Position numbers and translations under genes: made by a program
Part shown: positions 54,560 to 63,477 of the stretch, piece by piece
Position numbering within the stretch: the first letter of the stretch is position 1
Layout of the letters: every line of letters begins with the position of its first letter
Origin: Paludibacteraceae bacterium
GTDB lineage: Bacteria; Bacteroidota; Bacteroidia; Bacteroidales; Paludibacteraceae
NCBI GenBank assembly: GCA_018056165.1
Contig: JAGPGD010000008.1
Coordinates: 1 to 63,477, forward strand
Direction of reading: 5' to 3'
DNA: 63,477 nt
The notes under the pieces: generated by a model
What the model was told of the DNA's origin: nothing
Databases searched by the model: none
The model's input: the letters and a program-made list of their open reading frames with translations, nothing else

Positions 54560-56395
54560 ATGAAGAATGGATTGATGATTTTATTGTTTTTTGCTTTTTC
54601 ATTGAATCTTTATTCAGTAAATGAAATAGTAGTGGCAAAAGATGGTTCTGGAGATTTTACCACCATACAGGATGCTATTAACTCAATTCCTACATCTAAT
54701 AATGATTGGAAAACCATTGTTGTGAAAAATGGAATTTATAACGAGCATGTGATGATAAAATCAAATTATATTGCATTGGTTGGTGAATCCCGTTCCGGTA
54801 CTCGTATTGAATTCAGTATTCCACGTACAGAATGGTACGAAGCAAATGGAACGAATATCGGTACCGGAGTTATCAATATTGCCTCTAATCTCCACGACAT
54901 TGTGATAGCAAACATGTATATTCGCAATACCTATGAAAGTTCAGAAGATTACACGGAAGTAATTCGTAGTGAAACGGGAACTACACATCTTTGGTTTATT
55001 AATCTGGATGTGCTTTGTTTGTGGAAAGATACCTTTGCACCGTGGGGGAAAGCTGGAGGAATGTATTATGTTTCCGATTGCAATTTCAGAGGAAGTATAG
55101 ATGCTTTTTGTCCACGGGGCTATTGTTATGCCATCAATTGTCGTTTTACTGAAACCAAAAGCAGCAGTCCCATTTGGCATGAGGGTGTTGCAACAGAAGA
55201 TCAGAAATTGATAATTCAGGGCGGTTCAGTTCATAGTGAATATAACAAGAATGTTAAACTTCAAAATTGTCAGAATTATGCCAAGTTTTATTATCTGGAT
55301 GTTCAGCTCTCCGATAGCATTACGCAATTGGGGAAAAGTGCTACAACTTATTTTTATGGCGTTAAAGGACCATCCGGATTAACTTGGTTTAATAATAATC
55401 TGACGCTGGATGAAAGGAAATTCATTGATGCAGAATGGACTTTCGATAAGAAATGGAATCCTGAAAGAACAATGCCTCGCGTTTTGCCATTTGCTTCCTT
55501 ACCTCAGCCTTATAATGGCCGTTATGCACTTTCTGCTGGAAATCTGACGCTGAAATGGACAAGTGCTCGCAATGCAGTTTCTAATAAGGTGTATTTTGGC
55601 ACTGCAAACCAACTTCAACTATTAGGCGAAACTACGTTGGATTCAATGATTACGCCAGTACTTGAAACGAATAAAACTTATTGCTGGCATGTAAATACAG
55701 TAACTGCTGATGGTGAAATGGAAGGTCAATTGTGGTTCTTTTCAACAGGAGATAATATTGATCAATCAATTGATGATAATCCTACAACGCCAGTTGAGGA
55801 AGACAATACAGATTATAATTCTCCTCGTCTTAATCAATATGATACTTATCTGAATTGTAAAACAATGCCAAAAGAGCCTGCGTGGATTATTACATCAGGC
55901 AGTGTAAACTGGTCACAAGGGACAGGTTATTATTGGGGAAGCTCCTCTGCTGTACTTACTTTGAAAGTAAATAATTGTACCAAAATAGAATGTACTTACC
56001 TCAATGGCAGTACTTCCAGACCAATTATTATTACTGATGGAGGAACAAATAATGATATTACTGCTTATCCTGCAACAGCTAATGTAGAATCAACAGTAAC
56101 ATTTATTCCAAAAACAACCGACGATGACGATATTCAAGTAAAAACAAGCGGCGCCAGTGGCTTGACTTTGACTAAAATTGTTTTGTATGGGATAAAAAGT
56201 GAAATTGGATTAGTATTCAGTACTTCGGATACTTTTTTTACTCTTACATCCTATTTTATTCAATCTGACGATTTGATGGATATTTTTGATATTACTGGAA
56301 AAATGGTTTTTGAAAAAGTTCAACACGCAAAACTACTGCCCGGAATTTATATCGTTCGTTCAGCTAATAAAGTTAAGAAAATTTTGATAAAATGA
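54560..56395 (+). CDS. Divergent CE8 pectin methylesterase, T9SS-secreted
   Basis: Beta-helix esterase that would remove methyl groups from pectin and open it to the lyases upstream. Signal peptide 1-19; CE8 domain 20-320, starting VVAKDGSGDFTTIQDAINSIP as in the family. The two Asp positions are kept (Asp157 in WKDTF, where most have QDTL, and Asp181 in GSIDAF, where most have GTVDFIFG). The usual LGRPW is best matched by LGKSA (Lys259), so the conserved Arg seems absent. Then an Fn3-like domain (325-400), an unassigned beta-sandwich (415-555) and a T9SS domain (560-611). Activity on methyl esters is therefore uncertain; another ester is possible. Confidence 0.8.
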   Translation: MKNGLMILLFFAFSLNLYSVNEIVVAKDGSGDFTTIQDAINSIPTSNNDWKTIVVKNGIYNEHVMIKSNYIALVGESRSGTRIEFSIPRTEWYEANGTNIGTGVINIASNLHDIVIANMYIRNTYESSEDYTEVIRSETGTTHLWFINLDVLCLWKDTFAPWGKAGGMYYVSDCNFRGSIDAFCPRGYCYAINCRFTETKSSSPIWHEGVATEDQKLIIQGGSVHSEYNKNVKLQNCQNYAKFYYLDVQLSDSITQLGKSATTYFYGVKGPSGLTWFNNNLTLDERKFIDAEWTFDKKWNPERTMPRVLPFASLPQPYNGRYALSAGNLTLKWTSARNAVSNKVYFGTANQLQLLGETTLDSMITPVLETNKTYCWHVNTVTADGEMEGQLWFFSTGDNIDQSIDDNPTTPVEEDNTDYNSPRLNQYDTYLNCKTMPKEPAWIITSGSVNWSQGTGYYWGSSSAVLTLKVNNCTKIECTYLNGSTSRPIIITDGGTNNDITAYPATANVESTVTFIPKTTDDDDIQVKTSGASGLTLTKIVLYGIKSEIGLVFSTSDTFFTLTSYFIQSDDLMDIFDITGKMVFEKVQHAKLLPGIYIVRSANKVKKILIK

Positions 56396-56729
56396 AACCC
56401 ACATGTATTGCATACACAAACACGAATGAATATAATATTCAGACATGTGGGTTCCATCAGACCTTTAAAAAAATAAATATATTCTGATGAAATTATATTA
56501 AAAAAACTTTATTATGCTAAAAGCTTAATAACTGTCACCAAATAAATAAATCTAACCTTATTACCTTATTGAAAGCGTACTGAAAAATAATTCATTCATA
56601 TAAGGTAATAAGGTTAAAGGCGTGGTGAAAATTTAACGTTATAAAGGTTATGTGTTTTAAATAAGGTTTTAAAAACAAATCAATAAAAGATTAAAAAATA
56701 AGTGTGAAACTTAATTAAATTATTTTCTG
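56396..56729. other. 334-bp gap with two long inverted repeats before the GH105 gene
   Basis: No gene is seen. An 11-bp inverted repeat (56396-56406 with 56443-56453) begins right at the methylesterase stop and may act as a terminator. A perfect 17-bp inverted repeat (56553-56569 with 56600-56616, separate entry) lies upstream of GH105. The rest is AT-rich with no recognisable promoter. Confidence 0.5.
56553..56616. repeat. Perfect 17-bp inverted repeat upstream of GH105
   Basis: TAACCTTATTACCTTAT (56553-56569) and its exact complement (56600-56616) are separated by 30 nt. There is no T run, so it is not an obvious terminator. It could be an operator, an RNA structure or a mobile-element trace. 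Confidence 0.6.
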
Positions 56730-58274
56730 ATGAAAAAAACTGTATCAATATTATTATTAATTGTTTTATTTACAAGCTTATACGCTGCTCCTTTTCGAAA
56801 CGATTCCATTTATTCCAAATGGGCAATTGATTCTCGTATGGGCGATTTTAGAAATAAAAAAACTACCCAACGTTTTCTTACTCCTACCACTTCACGTAAT
56901 GCTTCGTGGGATTATGTGACGGGCTTGGTGGCAAAAGCCATTCTCAAAGCATGGGAACAATATAAATCAGAGCCGTGGAGCGCTTATTTTTTTACAGGAA
57001 TTGAGGATTTTGCTGATAATGTCTCGATGAAACTTGGCGAAAGCAATCTTGACGACTTGAATGCCGGTAAAATATTTTTCGAACTTTACCGAGGTGCTAT
57101 GGAAAAGGGGCAAACTTCTAAAGCAGAAACCTACAAAACGAAGGCTACAACTTGTAGAAATACTTTGAAATACAATCATCAGCGTATTGGAGCTAATTTA
57201 CCAGGAACAGGAGGATTTTGGCATAAAAAACAATACACCAACCAGATGTGGCTCGATGGATTATATATGGGACCAGCCCTTTATGCCGAATGGCAAGGAA
57301 ATTTCGGGCAGGAGCTGGGGGAAACAGATAATACAGAATCATGGGACGATATAGCTTTGCAGTTTGATACGATTTTTAAACATACTTGGGACGTTAACAA
57401 AAAATTAAACTATCATGCATGGTCGGCTGAACCAACAAATGCTGCTTCTTCTTATTGGGCAGATCCCGTGACAGGTTGTTCACAGGAATTTTGGGGACGT
57501 GGTATGGGATGGTTTTTTGCCGCATTGGTAGATGTGCTGGAATTTATGCCCGATTCTCATCCTGCTAAACAACGATTGATAGCTTACACCAATGCTGTTG
57601 CTGACGGATTGAAAGTTAGACAGGACCCTGCTTCAGGATGCTGGTATCAGTTGCTGCAATATGATGGTACAAAAAAAGGTACAACCTGTCAGGTGAGTAA
57701 TTATCTGGAAAGTTCTGCTTCTTGTATGATTACTTACGCTTATTTAAAAGGAATGCGATTGGGTATTCTGGATAAAAATGTTTATCGGCAAATGGCTGAA
57801 AAAGCCTATAAAGGAGTAATAGACCAATTTGTTGTTGAAGAAAGTGATGGGAAAATAAAACTTATTCAAAGTTGCGAATCTGCTGGATTAAGCAGCACCC
57901 GAAAAGGTGATGCCAATTATTATCTCTGTGGAAGCGATGTGGGAATTAATAATGATACAGAAGGCAAAGTGCTCGGTCCTTTTATCATGGCAAGCCTGGA
58001 ATATGAAAGGAGCAGCCAAACCTATACCTTGATGAAAAATGTACAGTCTGCTCAACCCCATTGTATCATTAAAAAATATGGCGATACAGTAGAAATTTTT
58101 TCTACTCAACAACCTGTTCAAAGTGTTTATGTATTTGATTGTTTGGGGAACGAAAAATTTTATTGGAATGGTGAGGAAACAGATCGGATAAATTTGAACC
58201 TGGCGGGTTTGCCTCAGGGAATTTATTTTTTTAAAATTAATGCAGATGTTGTGAAATACCTTTTTACCAAATAA
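56730..58274 (+). CDS. GH105 unsaturated rhamnogalacturonyl hydrolase, T9SS-tagged
   Basis: Removes the 4,5-unsaturated galacturonyl residue left by pectin lyases. Signal peptide about 1-20; (alpha/alpha)6 barrel about 25-430. NQMWLDGLYMGPALYAE carries the catalytic Asp176, and FWGRGMGWFFAALVDVL and NYLESSASCMITYAYLKG are conserved. A T9SS domain at 440-514 (QSVYVFDCLGNEKFYW, then GIYFFKI) indicates export, whereas many GH105 enzymes act in periplasm or cytoplasm. It closes the pectin block and may have its own promoter. Confidence 0.9.
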   Translation: MKKTVSILLLIVLFTSLYAAPFRNDSIYSKWAIDSRMGDFRNKKTTQRFLTPTTSRNASWDYVTGLVAKAILKAWEQYKSEPWSAYFFTGIEDFADNVSMKLGESNLDDLNAGKIFFELYRGAMEKGQTSKAETYKTKATTCRNTLKYNHQRIGANLPGTGGFWHKKQYTNQMWLDGLYMGPALYAEWQGNFGQELGETDNTESWDDIALQFDTIFKHTWDVNKKLNYHAWSAEPTNAASSYWADPVTGCSQEFWGRGMGWFFAALVDVLEFMPDSHPAKQRLIAYTNAVADGLKVRQDPASGCWYQLLQYDGTKKGTTCQVSNYLESSASCMITYAYLKGMRLGILDKNVYRQMAEKAYKGVIDQFVVEESDGKIKLIQSCESAGLSSTRKGDANYYLCGSDVGINNDTEGKVLGPFIMASLEYERSSQTYTLMKNVQSAQPHCIIKKYGDTVEIFSTQQPVQSVYVFDCLGNEKFYWNGEETDRINLNLAGLPQGIYFFKINADVVKYLFTK

Positions 58275-58408
58275 AAACAAGTCTAATCATTAAAAAAATA
58301 GGAAAGGAGGCAAAATCAAAAATGGTTACTATGTAAAAATTAACAACAAAGCTAATGAAAAAATTAAAAAAATTAAAATTAAAATTATGTTAAATCTTTT
58401 AAAAATCA

Positions 58409-60631
58409 ATGATTATGAAACGAATTATGAATAAAATTTTAGCAATCTATATAATCGGATTGATGAGTGTATCTAATTTGATTTCTCAAACAAATGTTTA
58501 TAGTGGAACTTACCCGATAACTATGCAGGGTTATGATCAAATCTATACAAATCCTCTTGCCGCTGGTTGGGCTGGAACAACTGCAGCTCCAACGTCTGCT
58601 CAAAGAAATGGCAAATGTTTTGCTACAGCAACAGATGCTAATTTCAATACTGGAAAGAATATAACTTATTGGTTACCTAATTGTGGAGTTATGACTTTAC
58701 AAGTAAATGGAACTGTTGGACGTGGTTTTATCATTACAGTTACTAAAGCATCCGATAATACTCAATTAAGTAGAACCGTTTGGGCGTATACTAATGGAAC
58801 ATGTTCATCTACTGATATTACTGTTAATTCAAATGAGGCAGTTAAGATTACTCTTTTATCCCCAAGTTCAACAGAAGAACCTATAACAGCTACGGGTTCT
58901 TCGTATATTAGTTATATTAATATTACGGAATATTCACCTTCAACCCCTTTAATTTCTTCTTTTACTGTCAATGGTGTTGCAGGAACTATCGATGATGAAA
59001 ATGGAACCATTGTGCTACAATTACCTTATGGAAGTGATTTGAGTTCACTTGAACCTGAAATTACGCTGGGAGGTACAGCAATAGATTATTCGCCGAAAGG
59101 AACGCAGGATTTTACCAACAGTGCTGCAATGCCGGTAGTTTATACAGCGACAGATGGTACGAATACAAAAAATTATAATGTTACCATTACTACTCCTGCT
59201 ACTCCGCCGGCTCCTGAGATTACTCTTTCAAGTGGTAGTAGTACTCAAGCATTAAAAGTAGGTAACACTATACAGGATATTGTATATACTCTTGTTAATG
59301 CAACAGGAGCTACAGTAAACGGACTTCCAGCAGGTTTGAGCGGAAGTTTTGAATCCACCGGTACCAATCAAGGAACTTTCACAATTTCGGGAACCATCAC
59401 TGCAAGCGAAACTCCTGGTACTTTCAATTACACAGTAACTGCTACGCCTATCGTTGGTTATGAGGGAAGTGATGATGTTACAACAACGGGAACTTTTTAT
59501 GTAAAATCAGCTACTGCTATTAACATTTGTTATCTGGTGGCAAGCACAACTCCTTCTGCTACCGATACGAGGTTGTATCCCAATCTGTACAGCAATCCGA
59601 ATTATTATCTGACGATTCGTCAAGCTGCCAGTACCGCTCCGTCTCCTTCAGTGTATGATGAATTTGATTTGATTATTGTAAATGAAATAATAACAGGAAC
59701 CAATGCAGAAATTGTGGCATTAAAAAGTGTTGACAAACCCATTTTGAATTTAAAATCTTTTGTATATCAATCAGGAAGATGGAATTGGGGTACAGCAGAT
59801 AATGGAAAATCCAACAATGGTACGATAACCGTTTGGCAGCCTTCTCATCCGATTTTTAATGGCATTACCCTGAACGAAGATAATACATTGGATTTATTGT
59901 CGGGTGCTGCAACAAAAGGAATTCAACCAGTAGATATTACTAGCGTTCCGGGTAGCATTAACGTAGCGACTGCTCCGAAATCATCCAGTGGCAATCCAAT
60001 GGCAGTAGCCATTCATGACGTGCCTGCCAGTGCGCGTGGCGTTACCAATTCCAAATATATTCTGATTCCTATTTGCAACGACAGTTACGATAAAATGACG
60101 GATGCGGCTCTCACGCTTATCAATAATGCCATTGATTATTTGTTGCATGGAGAACAATTCCCGGCTCCCAGTTTGAATATCAGTTCATTTGTAGTTGATG
60201 GGAAGAGCGGAACCATTGATAATGTTAACAATATCATTACAACAATTTTACCATTGGGTCATGGATTAACTAATATTATGCCTGTTGTTACACTGGAAGG
60301 AGTTGGAACAATTTATTCGCCTACTGGGGCTCAGGATTTTACAGATTCGGAAGAAAATCCCCTTAAATATACAGTAACGGATTTGATTAATAATAAAATC
60401 TATAGTGTTACTGTTAAAGAGGGAACCGTTGCAGTTGATTTTCCAACGACAAAAAGTATGTTTTTCGACGGTAAAGTGCTTCATAATCCGCAACAAATAA
60501 ATTTGCAGGTATTTGATATCAGTGGGCGGTTGTTGGTAGTTTCCAATAAAGACATTGATATGAGTAGCAAAGCCAAAGGAGTTTATATTGTAAAATCAGA
60601 AGAAGAGAGAATGAAAATAAATGTAAGATAA
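58409..60631 (+). CDS. Large T9SS-secreted protein with two DUF5018 domains and a ThuA-like domain
   Basis: Function not recognised. Signal peptide about 1-26 (Met3 is an alternative start). A beta-sandwich domain (27-175), DUF5018 (178-265, [29 protein letters not shown]), an Ig-like domain (268-370), then an alpha/beta region (371-580, INICYLVAS, EFDLIIVNEIITG, HPIFNGITL) that resembles ThuA or class I glutamine-amidotransferase-like folds without a visible catalytic Cys. A second DUF5018 (590-668) and T9SS domain (673-740) follow. A surface role alongside the pectin enzymes is inferred only from position (134 nt after GH105). The first DUF5018 is nearly identical in DNA to that of the next gene. 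Confidence 0.7.
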   Translation: MIMKRIMNKILAIYIIGLMSVSNLISQTNVYSGTYPITMQGYDQIYTNPLAAGWAGTTAAPTSAQRNGKCFATATDANFNTGKNITYWLPNCGVMTLQVNGTVGRGFIITVTKASDNTQLSRTVWAYTNGTCSSTDITVNSNEAVKITLLSPSSTEEPITATGSSYISYINITEYSPSTPLISSFTVNGVAGTIDDENGTIVLQLPYGSDLSSLEPEITLGGTAIDYSPKGTQDFTNSAAMPVVYTATDGTNTKNYNVTITTPATPPAPEITLSSGSSTQALKVGNTIQDIVYTLVNATGATVNGLPAGLSGSFESTGTNQGTFTISGTITASETPGTFNYTVTATPIVGYEGSDDVTTTGTFYVKSATAINICYLVASTTPSATDTRLYPNLYSNPNYYLTIRQAASTAPSPSVYDEFDLIIVNEIITGTNAEIVALKSVDKPILNLKSFVYQSGRWNWGTADNGKSNNGTITVWQPSHPIFNGITLNEDNTLDLLSGAATKGIQPVDITSVPGSINVATAPKSSSGNPMAVAIHDVPASARGVTNSKYILIPICNDSYDKMTDAALTLINNAIDYLLHGEQFPAPSLNISSFVVDGKSGTIDNVNNIITTILPLGHGLTNIMPVVTLEGVGTIYSPTGAQDFTDSEENPLKYTVTDLINNKIYSVTVKEGTVAVDFPTTKSMFFDGKVLHNPQQINLQVFDISGRLLVVSNKDIDMSSKAKGVYIVKSEEERMKINVR

Positions 60632-60686
60632 AAGCTATCGGATAAAAAATTTATGGGTTTTGCTTTTAAACATGTTTGTTAAAAAA

Positions 60687-60720
60687 GGGCAGTGAAGGAA
60701 AAAAATTCCTTCACGCCTTT
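60687..60720 (+). terminator. Terminator-like hairpin after the DUF5018/ThuA-like gene
   Basis: GTGAAGGAA (60692-60700) pairs with TTCCTTCAC (60706-60714) over a 5-nt loop. Flanking GGGC and GCC extend the stem imperfectly, followed by TTTT. It is 61 nt after the stop codon. Confidence 0.6.
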
Positions 60721-60731
60721 TGCCCCTGTCA

Positions 60732-60950
60732 CAAAGGATTTGTAATCCTTTGCTGGTTGAATAGCGGATTTAAAATCTGCAAATAATCCTGTCGGATTGC
60801 AAATCCGACAGGACGGTGGTTGGAGTTTTGAATATTTAGCTGATAATCAATAGTTTATGGTTTTTGTAGAGACGTTTCATGAAACGTCTCCTGTAAAATA
60901 GATAGAAAAAATTTCTGTGTCCCATTGTTCGGCGTAGCCTCTTGGCTACG
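60732..60950. repeat. REP-like palindrome cluster including dispersed repeat copy 2
   Basis: CAAAGGATT/AATCCTTTG (60732-60740 with 60744-60752); GCGGAT/ATCTGC near 60764-60780; an 11-bp stem, 3-nt loop CCTGTCGGATT/AATCCGACAGG (60788-60798 with 60802-60812); a perfect 22-nt palindrome at 60869-60890 with half GAGACGTTTCA; and CGTAGCC/GGCTACG (60933-60939 with 60944-60950). The stretch 60828-60922 is also present, degenerate, at 28262-28345. Confidence 0.7.
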
Positions 60951-61029
60951 TTGCATACAAAATAAAATCTCCTTATTTTTAACTGCTGATAAAATCAAAT
61001 ATTTTGTTAAAATTTTTCACTTAATAATT

Positions 61030-63477
61030 ATGAAACAAGTTATAAATAAAATTATAATTATTTGCTTTCTTGGATTAGTGAGTATCGGCAATGCCAGTGC
61101 ACAAGTAGGAGATGAAGATATATTTATTAATCAACCAAATAATATTTCTGGTTGGACAGCTTCGGGTGGAAATATTTCAGTTGTTCCAGGAGGATCTACT
61201 TTACCAACCGTTTCAAGTAGCTCTGCAACTTGTCTTAGTGGATATACTTTAAGAATAGGTTCTAATGCAGCTTATTTAGAAATATCCTCTACTACCACTA
61301 TTTCAAGAATAGCATTTGACTGTACAGATAACAGTACGGGAACAACCTCATATACGGGGGTTATTGCTTATAGTACAGATGGAGGGTTAACCTGGTGTAG
61401 CGAAGCTGATGCCTTAACTTTTACTTTTATTGGATATAATAATCCTTGTACTCATTATGACAATAGTTCGCTTCCTGCGGGAATTAACAAAATGAGAATT
61501 TGGAGAAAATATGTAAATGGTGGTTCGGGAGTTGGTTCTGGTCAAACAATAAGAATGGGAAACCTTTCTGTTTGGTCTACCCCATTATCTCCAAAAATAA
61601 AAACTTTTACTGTCAATGGTGTTGCAGGAACCATCGATGATGAAAATGGAACCATTACCGTAGAATTACCTTATGGAAGTGATTTGAGTTCACTTGAACC
61701 TGTAATTACGCTGGGAGGTACAGCAACAGATTATTCTCCAAAAGGAGCGCAGGATTTTACCAACAGTGCTACAACACCGGTAGTTTATACCGTTACAGAC
61801 GATGAAGGTAATGAGAAAACTTATGATGTTACCATTACTACTCAAACCGCTGAACCTGATTTGGAATTTGGATCAATCACGGGTGATAACAACCCCCCTA
61901 TAGATCTTGTTGGTCCAAGCGTTGATCCCGTTGTTATTTATTTTCTTAATAATGCGAATAACCCCAACGACAATGTATTTACTACTTATACGCCACACTT
62001 AACGGCTACCTTCACCCTTACTGAAAACGATTTAGAGGGAAATGTAAGTACCGGGAAAGCGATTAATTTCGGATGGGGAGGATCCAGCAGGGGCATACCT
62101 GTATACAGAAATCTGGGATCAGCTGGAAGCCCGGATAATAATGGCTACTGGACAAGTGCCGGGAACGTTACTGCCGGTACAGGAATAGATCGAACATCAA
62201 ATTATTCCGTTTCTATGCATATACTCACAGCCCCCTTATATTTAGATAGTGTACCAACTAATAGCCGTTGGAAAGTAGGAACACTTGAGATTAATTTTAA
62301 CAGGCCGGTTAATAATCCTGTATTAAATTTTGGTGGATTAGGAAACGAATATGAAAGCGGAAGTACTAAATTGGGCTTTTCGGCGGAATTTAATGTGGCA
62401 GCTAATGTTGATATTACCTTAACAAGACTTTCAGGATCTACAGCTTTTGTGGTCGATACTGATAATTCTCAAATTAATAACGGTAGTACTGCGATGAATA
62501 GTAGTGGAGACACTAATGCCGGTTTTGGATCTGTAAGGGTGAATGGTACAGGGATAAATGGAATTATTTTAGAACTCTATATGCACGGTGATGGCAGAGC
62601 TACAGATACACATGCATGGGCATCCGGTGAGAATGATACTATACGGGGTGATGTTTTTACGGTAGGTATTTCGGTAGCTGAAAGCGACTTGCAGGTTACT
62701 AAAACAGTAAGTAATTCTACTCCTACTGTTGGTACTAATGTTGATTTTACCATTACAGCCAAAAATAATGGGGCGTCTCACAATACCGATGTTACGGTTA
62801 ATGATTTATTACCAAGTGGTTACACCTACGTTTCAAGCACTCCATCTACAGGTACATACAACTCTGGAACTGGTGTTTGGGATATTGGTAACCTGAACGC
62901 TGGTGCTACTGCTACTTTAACAATTACTGCTACAGTAAAATCTTCTGGAACCTATTTAAACAATGCTACTATTAGTACAACAAGCGGAATTAATGATCCC
63001 GATACCGATAATAATACGGCGTCGGTTTCAACATCCCCCCTATGCAAGAATTACTGGCATGGAACCTTTTCAACAGACTGGGCAAATAGTTTGAATTGGA
63101 CAAGATTAGAAGTACCTCTGACCGGCGAGGATGTAGAATATGCTACTGCGGACAACAACAACGGGGATCCGGCGGTCAACGATTTACAGCTTGATCAGGA
63201 TCGAACCATTGGAAGTTTGATCAATGCAACGGACAAAAGATTAATTATCCCGGCAGCCAAAGCTCTGACGGTAAACGACACGATTATTATCCGCGACAGC
63301 CAGAATGCCGATTTGATACACATTCAATCTGGTGGTTCTTCAACTCCGGGAGGAACGCTGATTTTCCATAATGATGCTGCTCATCCGGTATATGCTACGG
63401 TAGAAATGTATTCCAAAGCATGGATTGATCCCAATGGAGTAACCAATAACAAGTATTTCTGGCAATATTTCGGTTTG
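61030..63477 (+). CDS. Large secreted DUF5018/DUF11 surface protein (3' partial)
   Basis: Open from the ATG at 61030 to the window end: 816 codons without a stop. It has a signal peptide (about 1-25, IGNASAQ end), a beta-sandwich (25-185), DUF5018 (188-273), an unassigned region (275-550), a DUF11 adhesion-type repeat (555-668, [16 protein letters not shown] to [10 protein letters not shown]) and an adhesin-like segment (670-816, WANSLNWTR) similar in style to the middle of the first protein of the window. The sorting domain would lie beyond the edge. Its N-terminus (IINKII-type) and DUF5018 match the preceding gene, so the two are probably duplicates in part. Function is unknown; cell-surface adhesion is inferred. 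Confidence 0.75.
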   Translation, partial: MKQVINKIIIICFLGLVSIGNASAQVGDEDIFINQPNNISGWTASGGNISVVPGGSTLPTVSSSSATCLSGYTLRIGSNAAYLEISSTTTISRIAFDCTDNSTGTTSYTGVIAYSTDGGLTWCSEADALTFTFIGYNNPCTHYDNSSLPAGINKMRIWRKYVNGGSGVGSGQTIRMGNLSVWSTPLSPKIKTFTVNGVAGTIDDENGTITVELPYGSDLSSLEPVITLGGTATDYSPKGAQDFTNSATTPVVYTVTDDEGNEKTYDVTITTQTAEPDLEFGSITGDNNPPIDLVGPSVDPVVIYFLNNANNPNDNVFTTYTPHLTATFTLTENDLEGNVSTGKAINFGWGGSSRGIPVYRNLGSAGSPDNNGYWTSAGNVTAGTGIDRTSNYSVSMHILTAPLYLDSVPTNSRWKVGTLEINFNRPVNNPVLNFGGLGNEYESGSTKLGFSAEFNVAANVDITLTRLSGSTAFVVDTDNSQINNGSTAMNSSGDTNAGFGSVRVNGTGINGIILELYMHGDGRATDTHAWASGENDTIRGDVFTVGISVAESDLQVTKTVSNSTPTVGTNVDFTITAKNNGASHNTDVTVNDLLPSGYTYVSSTPSTGTYNSGTGVWDIGNLNAGATATLTITATVKSSGTYLNNATISTTSGINDPDTDNNTASVSTSPLCKNYWHGTFSTDWANSLNWTRLEVPLTGEDVEYATADNNNGDPAVNDLQLDQDRTIGSLINATDKRLIIPAAKALTVNDTIIIRDSQNADLIHIQSGGSSTPGGTLIFHNDAAHPVYATVEMYSKAWIDPNGVTNNKYFWQYFGL

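Larger units (their letters stand above)
60632..61029. other. 398-bp intergenic region packed with palindromes
   Basis: No gene is seen. It holds a terminator-like hairpin and five further palindromes (separate entries), including copy 2 of a dispersed repeat. From 60951 to the next ATG it is plain AT-rich sequence. Confidence 0.6.

Noticed and set aside
58310..58360. Possible remnant of a sorting-domain tail (GKIKNGYYVKINN-like translation)
   Set aside because: Too short and A-rich to distinguish from chance.
1..63477. tRNA genes, rRNA, CRISPR arrays, transposases, complete phage or defence systems
   Set aside because: Looked for by eye on both strands; no cloverleaf, evenly spaced repeats or transposase motifs were recognised. 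A tRNA or profile scan was not possible.

Overview
The window is AT-rich DNA from a member of the Bacteroidota, most likely Bacteroidales or a close relative. Four things support this. At least fourteen secreted proteins end in a type IX secretion (T9SS) C-terminal sorting domain. Several promoters match the Bacteroidota form, TTTG about 20 nt upstream of TAnnTTTG. Rho carries a long disordered N-terminal insertion. DUF4301, DUF6340 and DUF5018 families are present. No rRNA, tRNA, CRISPR array or intact insertion sequence was recognised. The genus is not determined.

Layout. (1) Positions 2-14403, + strand: a starch block. It holds the 3' part of a giant surface protein with a CBM26 starch-binding module, two GH13 alpha-amylases and a secreted GH57 amylase. 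All use related CBM26-like modules and the same sorting domain. (2) Positions 14494-19298, - strand: DUF4301 protein, DUF6340 lipoprotein, PhnP-like metallo-hydrolase and RsmF-like rRNA methyltransferase. (3) Positions 19776-26698, - strand: a complete trpBEGDCFA operon. It is preceded by a promoter, a 20-codon leader peptide with three consecutive Trp codons, and a terminator/antiterminator pair, which is a classical transcription attenuator. (4) Positions 26709-38026: housekeeping genes (CarboxypepD_reg protein, mtaB, rho, tilS, nitroreductase, folC, def, ruvX), interrupted by a decayed hsdM fragment of higher GC. (5) Positions 38667-58274, + strand: a pectin-degradation block with six PL9 pectate lyases, one PL1 pectate lyase, a divergent CE8 pectin methylesterase and a GH105 unsaturated-galacturonyl hydrolase. 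(6) Positions 58409-63477: two large DUF5018-containing secreted proteins, the second running off the window end.

How the parts fit. The amylases attack alpha-glucans at the cell surface or outside it. In the pectin block, CE8 would demethylate pectin, PL1 and PL9 enzymes would cleave the polygalacturonate or rhamnogalacturonan backbone by beta-elimination, and GH105 would remove the unsaturated end sugar. No SusC/SusD pair, sugar transporter or sensor-regulator is present in the window, so uptake and control must lie elsewhere.

Most notable items: the trp attenuator, whose three alternative RNA pairings can be traced in the sequence; the six-member PL9 array, in which every copy keeps the calcium-binding Asp set and the catalytic Lys; a C-terminal module cassette shared at DNA level by unrelated amylase families; and several intergenic nested palindromes and dispersed repeats.
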